A stretch of 17,988 nucleotides of DNA from Ruminococcaceae bacterium UBA1734 (lineage in GTDB: Bacteria > Bacillota > Clostridia > Oscillospirales > Acutalibacteraceae), in NCBI GenBank assembly GCA_002315765.1, contig DCIE01000017.1, forward strand, positions 1 to 17,988, written 5' to 3'. The notes under the pieces are model-generated. The model did no database searches, was not told the origin of the DNA, and saw only the letters and a list, made by a program, of their open reading frames with translations. Of this stretch, positions 1 to 7,564 are shown piece after piece. How positions within the stretch are numbered: position 1 is the first letter of the stretch; every line of letters starts with the position of its first letter. The position numbers and the translations under genes were made by a program.

Positions 1-6
1 CCCCAA

Positions 7-852
7 CTATTGACAAAGAGCCAATATATCTTTTTTTCTTCTAAACGCTATATTGTCTTCCATGGGTTTATGTAGTCTTTGGGCGATTTCTTCGGTTTTC
101 ATAACCGCCGTTTCCTCGGCAGTTATAACATCGACAACATCAAGATAGACATTGGTTCTTCGCCTGAACATATTTTTTGTTATCAAATCGGTATTAACAA
201 GGGTACAGGCAACAATAGGTGCCTTTGCTTTGGTTGCAATCTTGAAAGCTCCGTTTCTGAACCCTTTAAGCTCTCCGTCTTTACTTGTATAGCCCTCGGG
301 AAAAATGCCGATACTTGACCTATCGGTTTTAATATATTCCACAGCCTTTAAAATAGCCTTAATGCCCTCTCGGTTATTATCTCTATCTATTAGTATGCAA
401 TCAAGGCGACTCATCATTTTTGCAACAAACGGCATAAGTGTCTGAATTTCCTTTTTGCCTACAAATCCCAAATGAAGATATGGAAAAGAACTTAAAAAAA
501 TCGCCGGGTCAAAGTCGTGAATATGGTTTGAAACAAGCAAAACTCTGGTGTTTTCGGGAATTTTATCCTCGCCGGTAATATGAATTCTCACACCTGCAAG
601 TTTAAATAAAACAGGTAAAGTTATTTTGGTTATAAAACGGTAAAAGGACGAAACCTTTGTGTTGTCTTTTTCGGGGTTAACAACAAAAACCGAAATCGCA
701 AAAACAAGCAGCTGCAAAACAACAAAACACAAAACCGCACCCACAAAAATCACCGGCACAAGCCACCAAGCGTTTTCATTTTTAAAAATCGGAATAAATT
801 TATCTAAAACCAGCAAAAGAATTGCCGAAACAACAGCATAAATACTTAACAT
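7..852 (-). CDS. plsC: 1-acyl-sn-glycerol-3-phosphate acyltransferase (PlsC family)
   Basis: Likely transfers an acyl group to lysophosphatidic acid at the inner membrane, giving phosphatidic acid for phospholipid synthesis. The 281-residue protein begins with two hydrophobic stretches (about 2-20 and 31-58). The acyltransferase core follows, with the HxxxxD catalytic motif (H110 to D115, in NHIHDFDP) and the FPEG substrate-binding motif at 184-187. Length is normal for a PlsC with N-terminal membrane segments. The ATG at 852 has an AAGGAG site whose first bases overlap the TAA stop of the small gene upstream, so translation is probably coupled. It is the last gene of the block visible here; the next gene lies beyond the window edge. 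Family assignment is firm; exact acyl-donor and substrate choice is not readable. Confidence 0.92.
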   Translation of the reverse strand: MLSIYAVVSAILLLVLDKFIPIFKNENAWWLVPVIFVGAVLCFVVLQLLVFAISVFVVNPEKDNTKVSSFYRFITKITLPVLFKLAGVRIHITGEDKIPENTRVLLVSNHIHDFDPAIFLSSFPYLHLGFVGKKEIQTLMPFVAKMMSRLDCILIDRDNNREGIKAILKAVEYIKTDRSSIGIFPEGYTSKDGELKGFRNGAFKIATKAKAPIVACTLVNTDLITKNMFRRRTNVYLDVVDVITAEETAVMKTEEIAQRLHKPMEDNIAFRRKKDILALCQ

Positions 853-862
853 TTGCTTCTCC

Positions 863-1048
863 TTAGTTTTGTTTTCTTACAATACTGTACTCATCATAAA
901 AATCAAAGTAGGGACAGTTGTAGGTTTGCGAGGTCAAAAATCTCGCCATTTCATCCTCATCTAAATTCATATTGCAAAAGTATGTATCCTCTTGGTCATC
1001 ATAGAGGTAATTGGCACAGTTTTCGCAATTTGCAGAAGATTTTATCAT
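863..1048 (-). CDS. Small four-cysteine protein, DUF6472-like
   Basis: A 61-residue acidic protein of unknown function. Its four cysteines (C8, C11, C25, C45) form a CxxC plus two single Cys, a pattern fit for a small zinc site. The middle reads LDEDEMARF and the end CPYF...DEY.IVRKQ, which I recognise from memory as the clostridial DUF6472 family; no search was possible. The ATG at 1048 follows a G-rich ribosome site (AAAGGGGGG). It sits 27 bp after the LCP gene and 10 bp before plsC, so it is probably cotranscribed with both. Dense conserved-looking motifs, the good ribosome site and the tight packing argue that it is real despite its size. Zinc binding is inference. Confidence 0.8.
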   Translation of the reverse strand: MIKSSANCENCANYLYDDQEDTYFCNMNLDEDEMARFLTSQTYNCPYFDFYDEYSIVRKQN

Positions 1049-1075
1049 AGTTTTGTCCCCCCTTTTTACTTGTTT

Positions 1076-2809
1076 TCAGTTAGTCGGCAAAATTTCGTTT
1101 TCGGTTTTTCCGCCTTGCCCCGCATTTTCGCCACCTGAAGCAGTGTTTGAGGCAGTATCGCTTCCCGAAGCAACCCCGGAATTATCGCTTCCTCCTTGGG
1201 AAGAACTTTCGGTGGGAGAAACATCTGTGGAGGTGTTTCCGTCAGCCGAGCCCGAAACGGTTCCGCCGGATGGGTTTGATGTAGCATTGTCCGTATTTTC
1301 CGAAGCAACCGAGGAAACCGTAGCATCCGCCGAAGAAATGCCGGAGGAAATGTCGGAAGAAGTTCCCTCTGCATTTCCCGATGAAGTGCCGTGAGCAGCG
1401 GAAGAACTATCAGACAATCGAGAGGCGTTGTCCTTGCCGTTTGAATTCTTGCTTTGATTATTATTTGAATTTTTGTTATTGCTTTTATCGGTTTGATTGG
1501 CGGAATACAGTTCTGATTTTATTTCGCTGTACCAATCGTTTTTCTCTATTCCGTAACGGTTTACATATTCCTCTACGGTCATATTTTCATAGATTACGGC
1601 ATTGATTACCTTCCCTGCATAGGATAAGTCATAATAAACCACCGAACCGAAATTTCCCTTGGGCGCTTTCATAAGAAAATTAATCTTGCTGTCGTTTTGC
1701 GGTATTCGGTATTGCTCAAATTGGGGCTTACCGCCAAATAAAACCGTTCCTGCAAGGTCGATAATTTCCGAATAGGAAAGAGATGTTTCGGTACAGGGTA
1801 TAAGTGCTTTTGCAAGGCTCACATATTCCTTTTTACTTAAAACCTTCGCCTTTTGGAAAAGTTGCTCCAAAACATATCTTTGGCGGTCGGTTCGGCCGTA
1901 ATCGTTTGTGGTTCCGAAAACACTTTTACAATATCTTATTCGTGCATACGCCACGGCTTGAATACCGTTTAGGTGTTGAAGTCCTGCGGTTTTTATATAA
2001 TACTTTTCGGGATTAATTCCTTGATATTGACAAATTTCGTTTATCATATCATTAATTCCGTGGTTGTTTTTGCCGGTGGAAAGCACCTCATCGGTAGTAA
2101 TAGTTGCGTCTATGCCGTCTACCGCATCAATAATATCTGCCATACCGTAAAAATTAACCGTTGCATATTCCGAAATATCAAGAGAGAAATTTTTATTTAA
2201 TGTTCTAATGGCAAGTTCCGGACCGCCTCGACTGTATGCCGAGTTTAATTTTGCGCAAATAAGTCCGTTTTCGGTATCAATAGGCACCAAACTGTCCCGA
2301 AGCACCGAAATAACCTTAATTTTTTTGGTTTCGGTGTTGACACTCAGTATCATCAGGCTGTCGGAATTTCCTTTAAAACTGAATTTTCCGTCGGTATTGC
2401 GACTGTCAAGTCCGAAAAGTGCTATATTAACAACCCTTTTATCTATGACCTTCTCAAATCCCAAATCCTCCGGATTTGAGGAAATACCGTTATACCTATA
2501 ACCGATATTTGCAAAAAAGATAATGCAACCTACAATAAGAACGAGAGTCAAAGAAACTATAAGAATAATAAGGCGTTTTACCGCTTTTCTTTGAGCATTC
2601 CACCATTTTTTGAATTTAATATATGTGGCTTTTATTAAACCTAAAAGTTTTAAAATTCGGTCAAAACGAGCTTTACTGTGTCCCTTTATTACTTTTTGGG
2701 TATTATTATCGGACGCAACAACATTATCCAAAGAAGCATCATTTTCTTTGGATGCGGAATTTTCCATATTCTCGTTTTGAAAATTGTCAAAATCCTTGTT
2801 TTCTTCCAT
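1076..2809 (-). CDS. LytR-CpsA-Psr (LCP) family cell-wall glycopolymer ligase
   Basis: LCP proteins move polyprenyl-phosphate-linked glycopolymers (teichoic acid, capsule) onto peptidoglycan outside the membrane. The 577-residue protein has an acidic, Asn-rich cytoplasmic head (about 1-45), a basic stretch, one membrane segment (about 79-101) and the LCP domain (about 125-320). Expected family landmarks are present: GLDSR at 133-137, SDSLMILSVN at 149-158, LRDS with R171/D172, LNGIQAVAYARIR at 280-292, and the Arg-rich DYGRTDRQR at 303-311, whose arginines bind the pyrophosphate lipid. After residue about 437 comes a long Ser/Gly/Asn/Thr-rich tail with no recognisable domain. The ATG follows a GGGGG-type ribosome site. 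It lies 20 bp after rsmI. I cannot say which glycopolymer it uses, so no symbol is given. Confidence 0.92.
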   Translation of the reverse strand: MEENKDFDNFQNENMENSASKENDASLDNVVASDNNTQKVIKGHSKARFDRILKLLGLIKATYIKFKKWWNAQRKAVKRLIILIVSLTLVLIVGCIIFFANIGYRYNGISSNPEDLGFEKVIDKRVVNIALFGLDSRNTDGKFSFKGNSDSLMILSVNTETKKIKVISVLRDSLVPIDTENGLICAKLNSAYSRGGPELAIRTLNKNFSLDISEYATVNFYGMADIIDAVDGIDATITTDEVLSTGKNNHGINDMINEICQYQGINPEKYYIKTAGLQHLNGIQAVAYARIRYCKSVFGTTNDYGRTDRQRYVLEQLFQKAKVLSKKEYVSLAKALIPCTETSLSYSEIIDLAGTVLFGGKPQFEQYRIPQNDSKINFLMKAPKGNFGSVVYYDLSYAGKVINAVIYENMTVEEYVNRYGIEKNDWYSEIKSELYSANQTDKSNNKNSNNNQSKNSNGKDNASRLSDSSSAAHGTSSGNAEGTSSDISSGISSADATVSSVASENTDNATSNPSGGTVSGSADGNTSTDVSPTESSSQGGSDNSGVASGSDTASNTASGGENAGQGGKTENEILPTN

Positions 2810-2829
2810 AATTCCCCCGAAAAATATCC

Positions 2830-3660
2830 TTATTTTAAAAGTTCTTTATAAATGTCGCCCTTTTTTATTCCTGTTGCGGCAGCAGCGCCCTTTGCGGCAA
2901 GAGAAGCTGAATCTCCCTTTTCCACCAACTCACGGGCGATTTTAACCGCATCTTCCAGTGTATATGTTTCGGCTTCCTTTGTTTTTCCTTCTATTACCAA
3001 AACATATTCTCCCTTTGGCGGATTAAGGGTAAAATATTCTATGGCGTCTTTAAAGGTAAAGCGGAAAACCGTTTCGTGGATTTTGGTAAGTTCTTTTACA
3101 ACGGCAAGTTTTCTGTCTTCGCCGAAGGTATCTGCCATATCGCAAAGGGTTCTTAAAAGCTTGTGAGGTGCCTCGTAAAAAAGCATTGTTCTCGTTTCGT
3201 CTTTCACCTCGGCAAGATGTATTCTTCGGCTTTGCTTATTAACCGACAAAAAACCCTCAAAGCAAAATCTTCCGGATGAAATTCCCGAAACACAAAGAGC
3301 TGTTGCAAAGGCAACCGGTCCCGGCACCGATTCCACCGGTATTCCGTTTTCGTGTGCCGCCCTTACTAAATCTTCACCAGGGTCGGAAATTGCCGGCATT
3401 CCCGCATCGCTGACAATAGCAAGTTTTTCTCCGCCAAGCATACGGGATATAAGAAAATTCTCTTTTACCCCTTTATTATGCTCATAATATGACACAATTT
3501 CCTTTTTTATATTAAAATGATTTAATAACTTTAATGTAACACGGGTATCTTCGGCGGCTATAAAATCCACTTCTTCCAAAATTCGGATGGCTCTCGGAGA
3601 AAAATCCTCAAGATTACCAATAGGAGTTCCCACAACATACAGTTTTCCCGCTTTTTCCAT
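2830..3660 (-). CDS. rsmI: 16S rRNA (cytidine(1402)-2'-O)-methyltransferase RsmI
   Basis: RsmI uses S-adenosylmethionine to 2'-O-methylate C1402 in the decoding centre of 16S rRNA. The tetrapyrrole-methylase-fold signatures are all visible near the N-terminus: VGTPIGNLED, AAEDTR, SDAGMPAISDPG and VPGP. I chose the ATG at 3660 (276 residues, starting MEKAGKL). An AGGTG site lies 10 nt before it but only 1 nt before the alternative ATG at 3669, which would add three residues. The C-terminal part (from about 225) is helical and charged, as in other family members. It follows the TrmN6-like gene by about 30 bp. A trmN6-like gene next to rsmI also occurs in Bacillus (yabB-yabC region), which supports both calls. 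Confidence 0.95.
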   Translation of the reverse strand: MEKAGKLYVVGTPIGNLEDFSPRAIRILEEVDFIAAEDTRVTLKLLNHFNIKKEIVSYYEHNKGVKENFLISRMLGGEKLAIVSDAGMPAISDPGEDLVRAAHENGIPVESVPGPVAFATALCVSGISSGRFCFEGFLSVNKQSRRIHLAEVKDETRTMLFYEAPHKLLRTLCDMADTFGEDRKLAVVKELTKIHETVFRFTFKDAIEYFTLNPPKGEYVLVIEGKTKEAETYTLEDAVKIARELVEKGDSASLAAKGAAAATGIKKGDIYKELLK

Positions 3661-3670
3661 TATACCCATT

Positions 3671-3675
3671 CACCT
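3671..3675 (-). promoter_or_regulatory. Ribosome binding site deciding the rsmI start
   Basis: AGGTG on the minus strand, 10 nt before the ATG at 3660 and only 1 nt before the ATG at 3669. The spacing favours the inner start. Confidence 0.5.
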
Positions 3676-3689
3676 ACAATCTATCGCCT

Positions 3690-4424
3690 TTAATGCCCCT
3701 CTTTATATGGACCGTAAATCTTTTTCATTTCGGCGGAAAAATCGCCGTTTTTCTCAATATACAAGGGTGGCTCTATGGTAAGCCCGGTGTTTCCGCACCT
3801 TCTGCCCTCCACAAGAACCAGCCAAGGCTTTTCTCCCATACGCTGGGAAACAAGCCTCAGTCTTTTTGGCTCAACCTTATTATTTCTCATAAGGTCAAAC
3901 AGCTCGGCTAATCTTTCGGGACGGTGGCACATACAAAGTCTGCCTCCGGTTTGAAGAAGTTTAGCCGACACCTTTATAATATCCTCAAGTGTGCACATAG
4001 TTTCGTGCCGTGCCGTTCTATGAAAACTGTCGGGATTTTGAAGTCCTGCACCGTTGGCCTTATAGGGCGGATTGCAGGTAACAAGAGTATGACAGCCAAA
4101 GGGCACCTTTCCTTTTAATTCCAAAAGATTAGAACAAACAGGATAAAAATTTTCAAATCCGTTAAGTTCTTTTGTATTCTCGGCAAGAAAAACCGCTTCT
4201 TCGGAAATATCCACTCCGTAAACTGTTTCGCAAAGCTCATCCCGAAGCAGTAAAAAGGATATAATACCGCACCCGGTTCCAAGGTCTACCGCCTTGTCAT
4301 TTTTCTTTGCCCCGGAAAAATCGGCAAGAAGCACCGCATCCGTGCCAAAGGTATGGTGGGATGAGGTGAAAATATATTTATCTAAACCTATGGGTTGTTT
4401 TGAAAGACCTATATCTTTGTCCAT
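3690..4424 (-). CDS. TrmN6-like tRNA1(Val) (adenine(37)-N6)-methyltransferase
   Basis: A 244-residue class I SAM-dependent methyltransferase of the YfiC/TrmN6 type, which methylates A37 of tRNA-Val in E. coli. The SAM-binding motif I DLGTGCG is at 47-53, and the N6-adenine catalytic motif NPPY lies near residue 117. The N-terminus (IGLDKYIFTSSHHTFGTDAVLLADF) matches the family's target-side region. The gene overlaps the end of cysS by 16 bp, and no strong ribosome site precedes its ATG at 4424, so it probably depends on ribosomes finishing cysS. The pairing with rsmI downstream recalls yabB-yabC of Bacillus. The methylation chemistry is well supported; the exact tRNA target is transferred from the family. 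Confidence 0.85.
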   Translation of the reverse strand: MDKDIGLSKQPIGLDKYIFTSSHHTFGTDAVLLADFSGAKKNDKAVDLGTGCGIISFLLLRDELCETVYGVDISEEAVFLAENTKELNGFENFYPVCSNLLELKGKVPFGCHTLVTCNPPYKANGAGLQNPDSFHRTARHETMCTLEDIIKVSAKLLQTGGRLCMCHRPERLAELFDLMRNNKVEPKRLRLVSQRMGEKPWLVLVEGRRCGNTGLTIEPPLYIEKNGDFSAEMKKIYGPYKEGH

Positions 4425-5788
4425 TTTACGCCGTTCGGTGTGTCCTCAAGGACAATTCCCATGTCTTTTAATTTATCTCTGATTTCATCGGCAGTCTTAA
4501 AGTCCTTTGCCTTTCTTGCCTCGGTTCTCTTGGCAATAAGTTCCTCGACCTCACTTTCAAGGTCGCCGGATTTTCTGTTATAAACAAGACCTAAAACGCC
4601 GGTCAATTCGTCAAACATATCTGCACAAGCCTCAAGAGTCGCCTTTTTAGCACCGTCTGCAACGGCGGTATTAATTTCTCTTACAAGAGAGAAAATCGCA
4701 GCCAAAGCATCGGCAGTATTAAGGTCATCGTCCATAGCCGTAATAAACTCTTGCTTTCTTGCTTCTGTAAACGCAGGGATTTCGCCGCCCTCTTGGGCAT
4801 TTTTAATGGCAAAATCAAGGTTATCACGACAGGTATAAAGTCTGTCGAGGGCATTTTTGCCTTGGGTAATTATATCAATGGAATAATTAATAGGTCCTCT
4901 ATACTGAGAAGAAATCATCAAATATCTGATAGGCTCATAGCCGTAAACATTTGCAACATCACGAACCGTGAAGAAATTGTTTAGGGATTTTGACATTTTA
5001 TGATTATCAACATTAATAAAACCGTTATGCATCCAATAGTGGGAAAATTCGCAACCGTTGGCACATTCGCTTTGAGCAATTTCGTTTTCGTGGTGTGGGA
5101 AAATAAGGTCAAGACCGCCACAGTGAATATCAATGGTTTTACCTAAATATCTTCCCGCCATAGCGGAACATTCAATATGCCAACCCGGTCTGCCGTTACC
5201 CCAAGGTGATTCCCAATAAGGCTCTCCCTCTTTAGCGCCCTTCCAAAGACAAAAATCCATAGGGTCCTCTTTAATGTCGCCGGTTTCAATTCTGGCTCCT
5301 GCTTCTAAATCCTCAAGTGGCTGATGAGAAAGCTTTCCGTATTGGTCAAATTTCTTAGAACGGAAATAAACATCTCCGCCGGCAGGATAAGCATATCCTT
5401 TCTCCACAAGCTCGGAAATAATCCGCTGAATTTCATCAATATTTTCGGTGGCTTTCGGGTGAACGGTAGCCTCTCTTACATTAAGTCCCTTGGCATCGGT
5501 CCAAAATTCCCTAATGTATCTATCGGCAACCTCTTTTACCGTAATTCCCTCTTCGTTGGCTTTCCTAATTAATTTATCGTCAATATCGGTAAAGTTTTGA
5601 ACAAAAGTAACCTCATATCCACGCCATTCAAGGTATCTTCTTAACACATCAAAAACACATAATGGTCTTGCGTTTCCGATATGAATATAGTTATAAACGG
5701 TAGGTCCACAGGCATAAATTTTTGCTTTTCCTTCATTTATGGGGACAAACTCGTCCTTTTGTCTTGTAAGTGTATTAAAAATCTTCAT
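4409..5788 (-). CDS. cysS: Cysteinyl-tRNA synthetase
   Basis: Charges tRNA-Cys with cysteine in the cytoplasm. The 459-residue class I synthetase has its HIGH-type motif as HIGN at 36-39 and KMSKS at 264-268. The zinc ligands that select cysteine are in place: C27, C207, H232 and E236 (aligned by motif to the E. coli enzyme). The C-terminal helical domain ends in DTPNGVKW, a typical CysRS ending. Length is normal. The ATG at 5788 has a clear GAGGAG site. cysS lies in the same operon as cysE, with a small lipoprotein gene between them. This links cysteine synthesis and tRNA charging, as in the Bacillus gltX-cysE-cysS cluster. No T-box leader fits in the 16-bp gap upstream. Confidence 0.97.
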   Translation of the reverse strand: MKIFNTLTRQKDEFVPINEGKAKIYACGPTVYNYIHIGNARPLCVFDVLRRYLEWRGYEVTFVQNFTDIDDKLIRKANEEGITVKEVADRYIREFWTDAKGLNVREATVHPKATENIDEIQRIISELVEKGYAYPAGGDVYFRSKKFDQYGKLSHQPLEDLEAGARIETGDIKEDPMDFCLWKGAKEGEPYWESPWGNGRPGWHIECSAMAGRYLGKTIDIHCGGLDLIFPHHENEIAQSECANGCEFSHYWMHNGFINVDNHKMSKSLNNFFTVRDVANVYGYEPIRYLMISSQYRGPINYSIDIITQGKNALDRLYTCRDNLDFAIKNAQEGGEIPAFTEARKQEFITAMDDDLNTADALAAIFSLVREINTAVADGAKKATLEACADMFDELTGVLGLVYNRKSGDLESEVEELIAKRTEARKAKDFKTADEIRDKLKDMGIVLEDTPNGVKWTKI

Positions 5789-5804
5789 CTGCTACTTCTC
5801 CTCG

Positions 5805-6299
5805 TTAATCTATTCCGTTATCTATCCGGACAAAGACACAATCTCTGCAATCTTCATCATAGGCTCCGTCCCATGCCAAATTACCCGTTTTACCGTCAAA
5901 GGTAAAATATCCTGATTTATCCTTGTATTCCGATGTATAAACCGATTCGCCGAACTCATCGGTGGCAACAACTCCCTTTCGGCAGTCGGTATAGCTTAAC
6001 TTTTCGTCTTTCCATACGGCGTTCATTTGCCATTTAACCGCTTCAAAAGCGGAATTTGCCCAACTAACTTCAATATAACAGCTTTCCATATCTTCGTTTT
6101 CGGTAACAATTGCTACTCCTCGTTGGCTTACCTTGTCTTGGTAAGAACCTACAAAGGCTTCATAATCCGGCTTGCTGTCCACAGCCTCGTCCGAAGAAAT
6201 ACCGCTGACATTACTTGATGCAGAGTCTTTGCTTTTACAGCCTGACAAACACCCTAAAATAAATGTTATGCAAAGAAAGCATATAACGGTTCTTTTCAT
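5805..6299 (-). CDS. Small predicted lipoprotein, function unknown
   Basis: A 164-residue protein with a lipoprotein signal: a basic start (MKR), a hydrophobic core, and the lipobox LSGC with C21 as the lipidated cysteine. A Ser-rich linker (about 23-45) follows. The rest (about 47-160) alternates aromatic and polar residues in short strand-like units (GSYQDKVSQRG, CYIEVSW, YFTFDGKTGNLAW), suggesting a small beta-barrel or sandwich. Four further cysteines occur (C74, C106, C151, C154), the last two as CRDC. The ATG overlaps the TGA stop of cysE in an ATGA junction, and the AAAGGAG site lies inside cysE, so expression is coupled. It separates cysE from cysS. I do not recognise a named family; a role in cysteine uptake or redox sensing would be speculation. 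Confidence 0.8.
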   Translation of the reverse strand: MKRTVICFLCITFILGCLSGCKSKDSASSNVSGISSDEAVDSKPDYEAFVGSYQDKVSQRGVAIVTENEDMESCYIEVSWANSAFEAVKWQMNAVWKDEKLSYTDCRKGVVATDEFGESVYTSEYKDKSGYFTFDGKTGNLAWDGAYDEDCRDCVFVRIDNGID

Positions 6300-6931
6300 A
6301 CCTTTTTCTCCTTTACCGACTCAAGAACCTTAATCCGTTCCTCAAGTTTATCAATTTCCTGCTGAATGGGGTCGGGAATATGTATTTGGTCAAGATTATT
6401 TTTCTCCACCTTTTTGCCGTTTTGGCGAACGATATGCGCCGGAACACCCACAACGGTGGAATTCGGCGGAACCTCGTGAAGCACCACAGCACCTGCGGCA
6501 ACTCGGGAATTATCTCCGATTTTAAAAGGACCCAAAACCTTAGCACCGGCACTAACCATAACATTATTACCCAAAGTCGGATGTCTTTTTCCCACATCCT
6601 TGCCGGTACCGCCGAGAGTAACACCCTGATATATGAGGCAGTCGTCTCCTATTTCGGCGGTTTCGCCTATTACAATACCTGTTCCGTGGTCTATAACAAG
6701 CCTTTTTCCTATGGTGGCGCCGGGATGTATCTCAACACCGGTCTTTTTTGCCGCCCTTTGAGAAATATACCGAGCCCTGAAAAAATGGCCTTTTAAATAA
6801 TGCCTATGGGCCTTACGATACATTCTTATGGCTTTAAATCCCGGATACAAAAAGAATATTTCAAGGCTTGATTTTGCCGCCGGGTCCCTGTCCTTGACAG
6901 CCTGTATGTCTTCTCTTAATTCTTCAAACAT
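6296..6931 (-). CDS. cysE: Serine O-acetyltransferase
   Basis: Makes O-acetylserine from serine and acetyl-CoA, the first committed step of cysteine synthesis. The 211-residue length matches the short Firmicutes (EpsC-type) form rather than the longer E. coli CysE. The N-terminal helical region (about 1-65) is followed by a left-handed beta-helix of hexapeptide repeats (about 68-165). The active-site histidines are visible as DHGTGIVIGE (H82) and KRHPT (H117), followed by the GGTG loop. The C-terminus (about 186-208) is charged and helical, a possible coiled coil; it is an extension past the usual catalytic core. The ATG at 6931 follows a GGAGA site. Its TGA overlaps the ATG of the lipoprotein gene. 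cysK, the next enzyme, is not in the window. Confidence 0.95.
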   Translation of the reverse strand: MFEELREDIQAVKDRDPAAKSSLEIFFLYPGFKAIRMYRKAHRHYLKGHFFRARYISQRAAKKTGVEIHPGATIGKRLVIDHGTGIVIGETAEIGDDCLIYQGVTLGGTGKDVGKRHPTLGNNVMVSAGAKVLGPFKIGDNSRVAAGAVVLHEVPPNSTVVGVPAHIVRQNGKKVEKNNLDQIHIPDPIQQEIDKLEERIKVLESVKEKKV

Positions 6932-6941
6932 ATTTTCTCCG

Positions 6942-7541
6942 TTACTTAGATGAATTAATATATCCCTTGCTTCCGTTTAGGTAAATAACACCCGAAATGG
7001 TGCAAAGTACAGCCGAAATCCAAAACATAATCATAATAACGATATTACAGGCACTTTGAAATCCCGTGCCCGAAAGTCCGTCAAAAATATCCATTGCAGA
7101 ATATGCGGTAAGTGCCATAATAATGCCAACCATTTGGCTGACGGTTTTGGCTTTCCCCCAAATATTGGCGGCGATTACCTTTCCTCCCGAAGAAACAACC
7201 ACAAGTCTGATAGATGATACCATAAACTCTCGAAATAGAATAAGGAAGGTGATGGCTGTTATTTGCCAACAAAAGGATTTTGAATTTCCGTAAACAAAAA
7301 TAAATCCCAAGTATGCCGCAGTTGTGAGCATTTTATCGGCAAGCGGGTCAAGAAATTTGCCGAAATCCGTAACGAGATTATACTTTCTTGCCATTTTTCC
7401 GTCAATCATATCGGTAAGTGAAGCGCCGATAAAAAGCACAAGGGCAACAACATAGTGATATGGAAATTCAAAAAGCATTGCTGCCATAAAAAACGGGGTT
7501 GCGATTATTCTTCCCACGGTTAATTTATTTGGTGTGTTCAT
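6942..7541 (-). CDS. pgsA: CDP-diacylglycerol--glycerol-3-phosphate 3-phosphatidyltransferase
   Basis: Joins CDP-diacylglycerol and glycerol-3-phosphate into phosphatidylglycerol phosphate at the membrane, the entry to anionic phospholipids. The 199-residue protein carries the complete CDP-alcohol phosphotransferase signature: D47-G48, A51-R52, G61, D65 and D69 (DGxxAR, eight residues, GxxxDxxxD), plus D44 just before it. Several hydrophobic helices surround it, as expected. The ATG at 7541 has a GAAAGGA-type site. It follows rimO by 23 bp. The rimO-pgsA pair is an old Firmicutes neighbourhood, often also near cinA-recA. Confidence 0.95.
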   Translation of the reverse strand: MNTPNKLTVGRIIATPFFMAAMLFEFPYHYVVALVLFIGASLTDMIDGKMARKYNLVTDFGKFLDPLADKMLTTAAYLGFIFVYGNSKSFCWQITAITFLILFREFMVSSIRLVVVSSGGKVIAANIWGKAKTVSQMVGIIMALTAYSAMDIFDGLSGTGFQSACNIVIMIMFWISAVLCTISGVIYLNGSKGYINSSK

Positions 7542-7564
7542 AAAAATTTTTCCTTTCGGTTTTA

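Noticed and set aside
1011..1394. Plus-strand frame rich in Pro, Glu and Ser
   Set aside because: It is the antisense of the LCP low-complexity tail and the start of its neighbour; its composition mirrors Ser/Gly codons and it has no ribosome site.
5789..6960. T-box leader before cysE or cysS
   Set aside because: Gaps are 16 bp or less around cysS and about 10 bp before cysE, far too short for a T-box.
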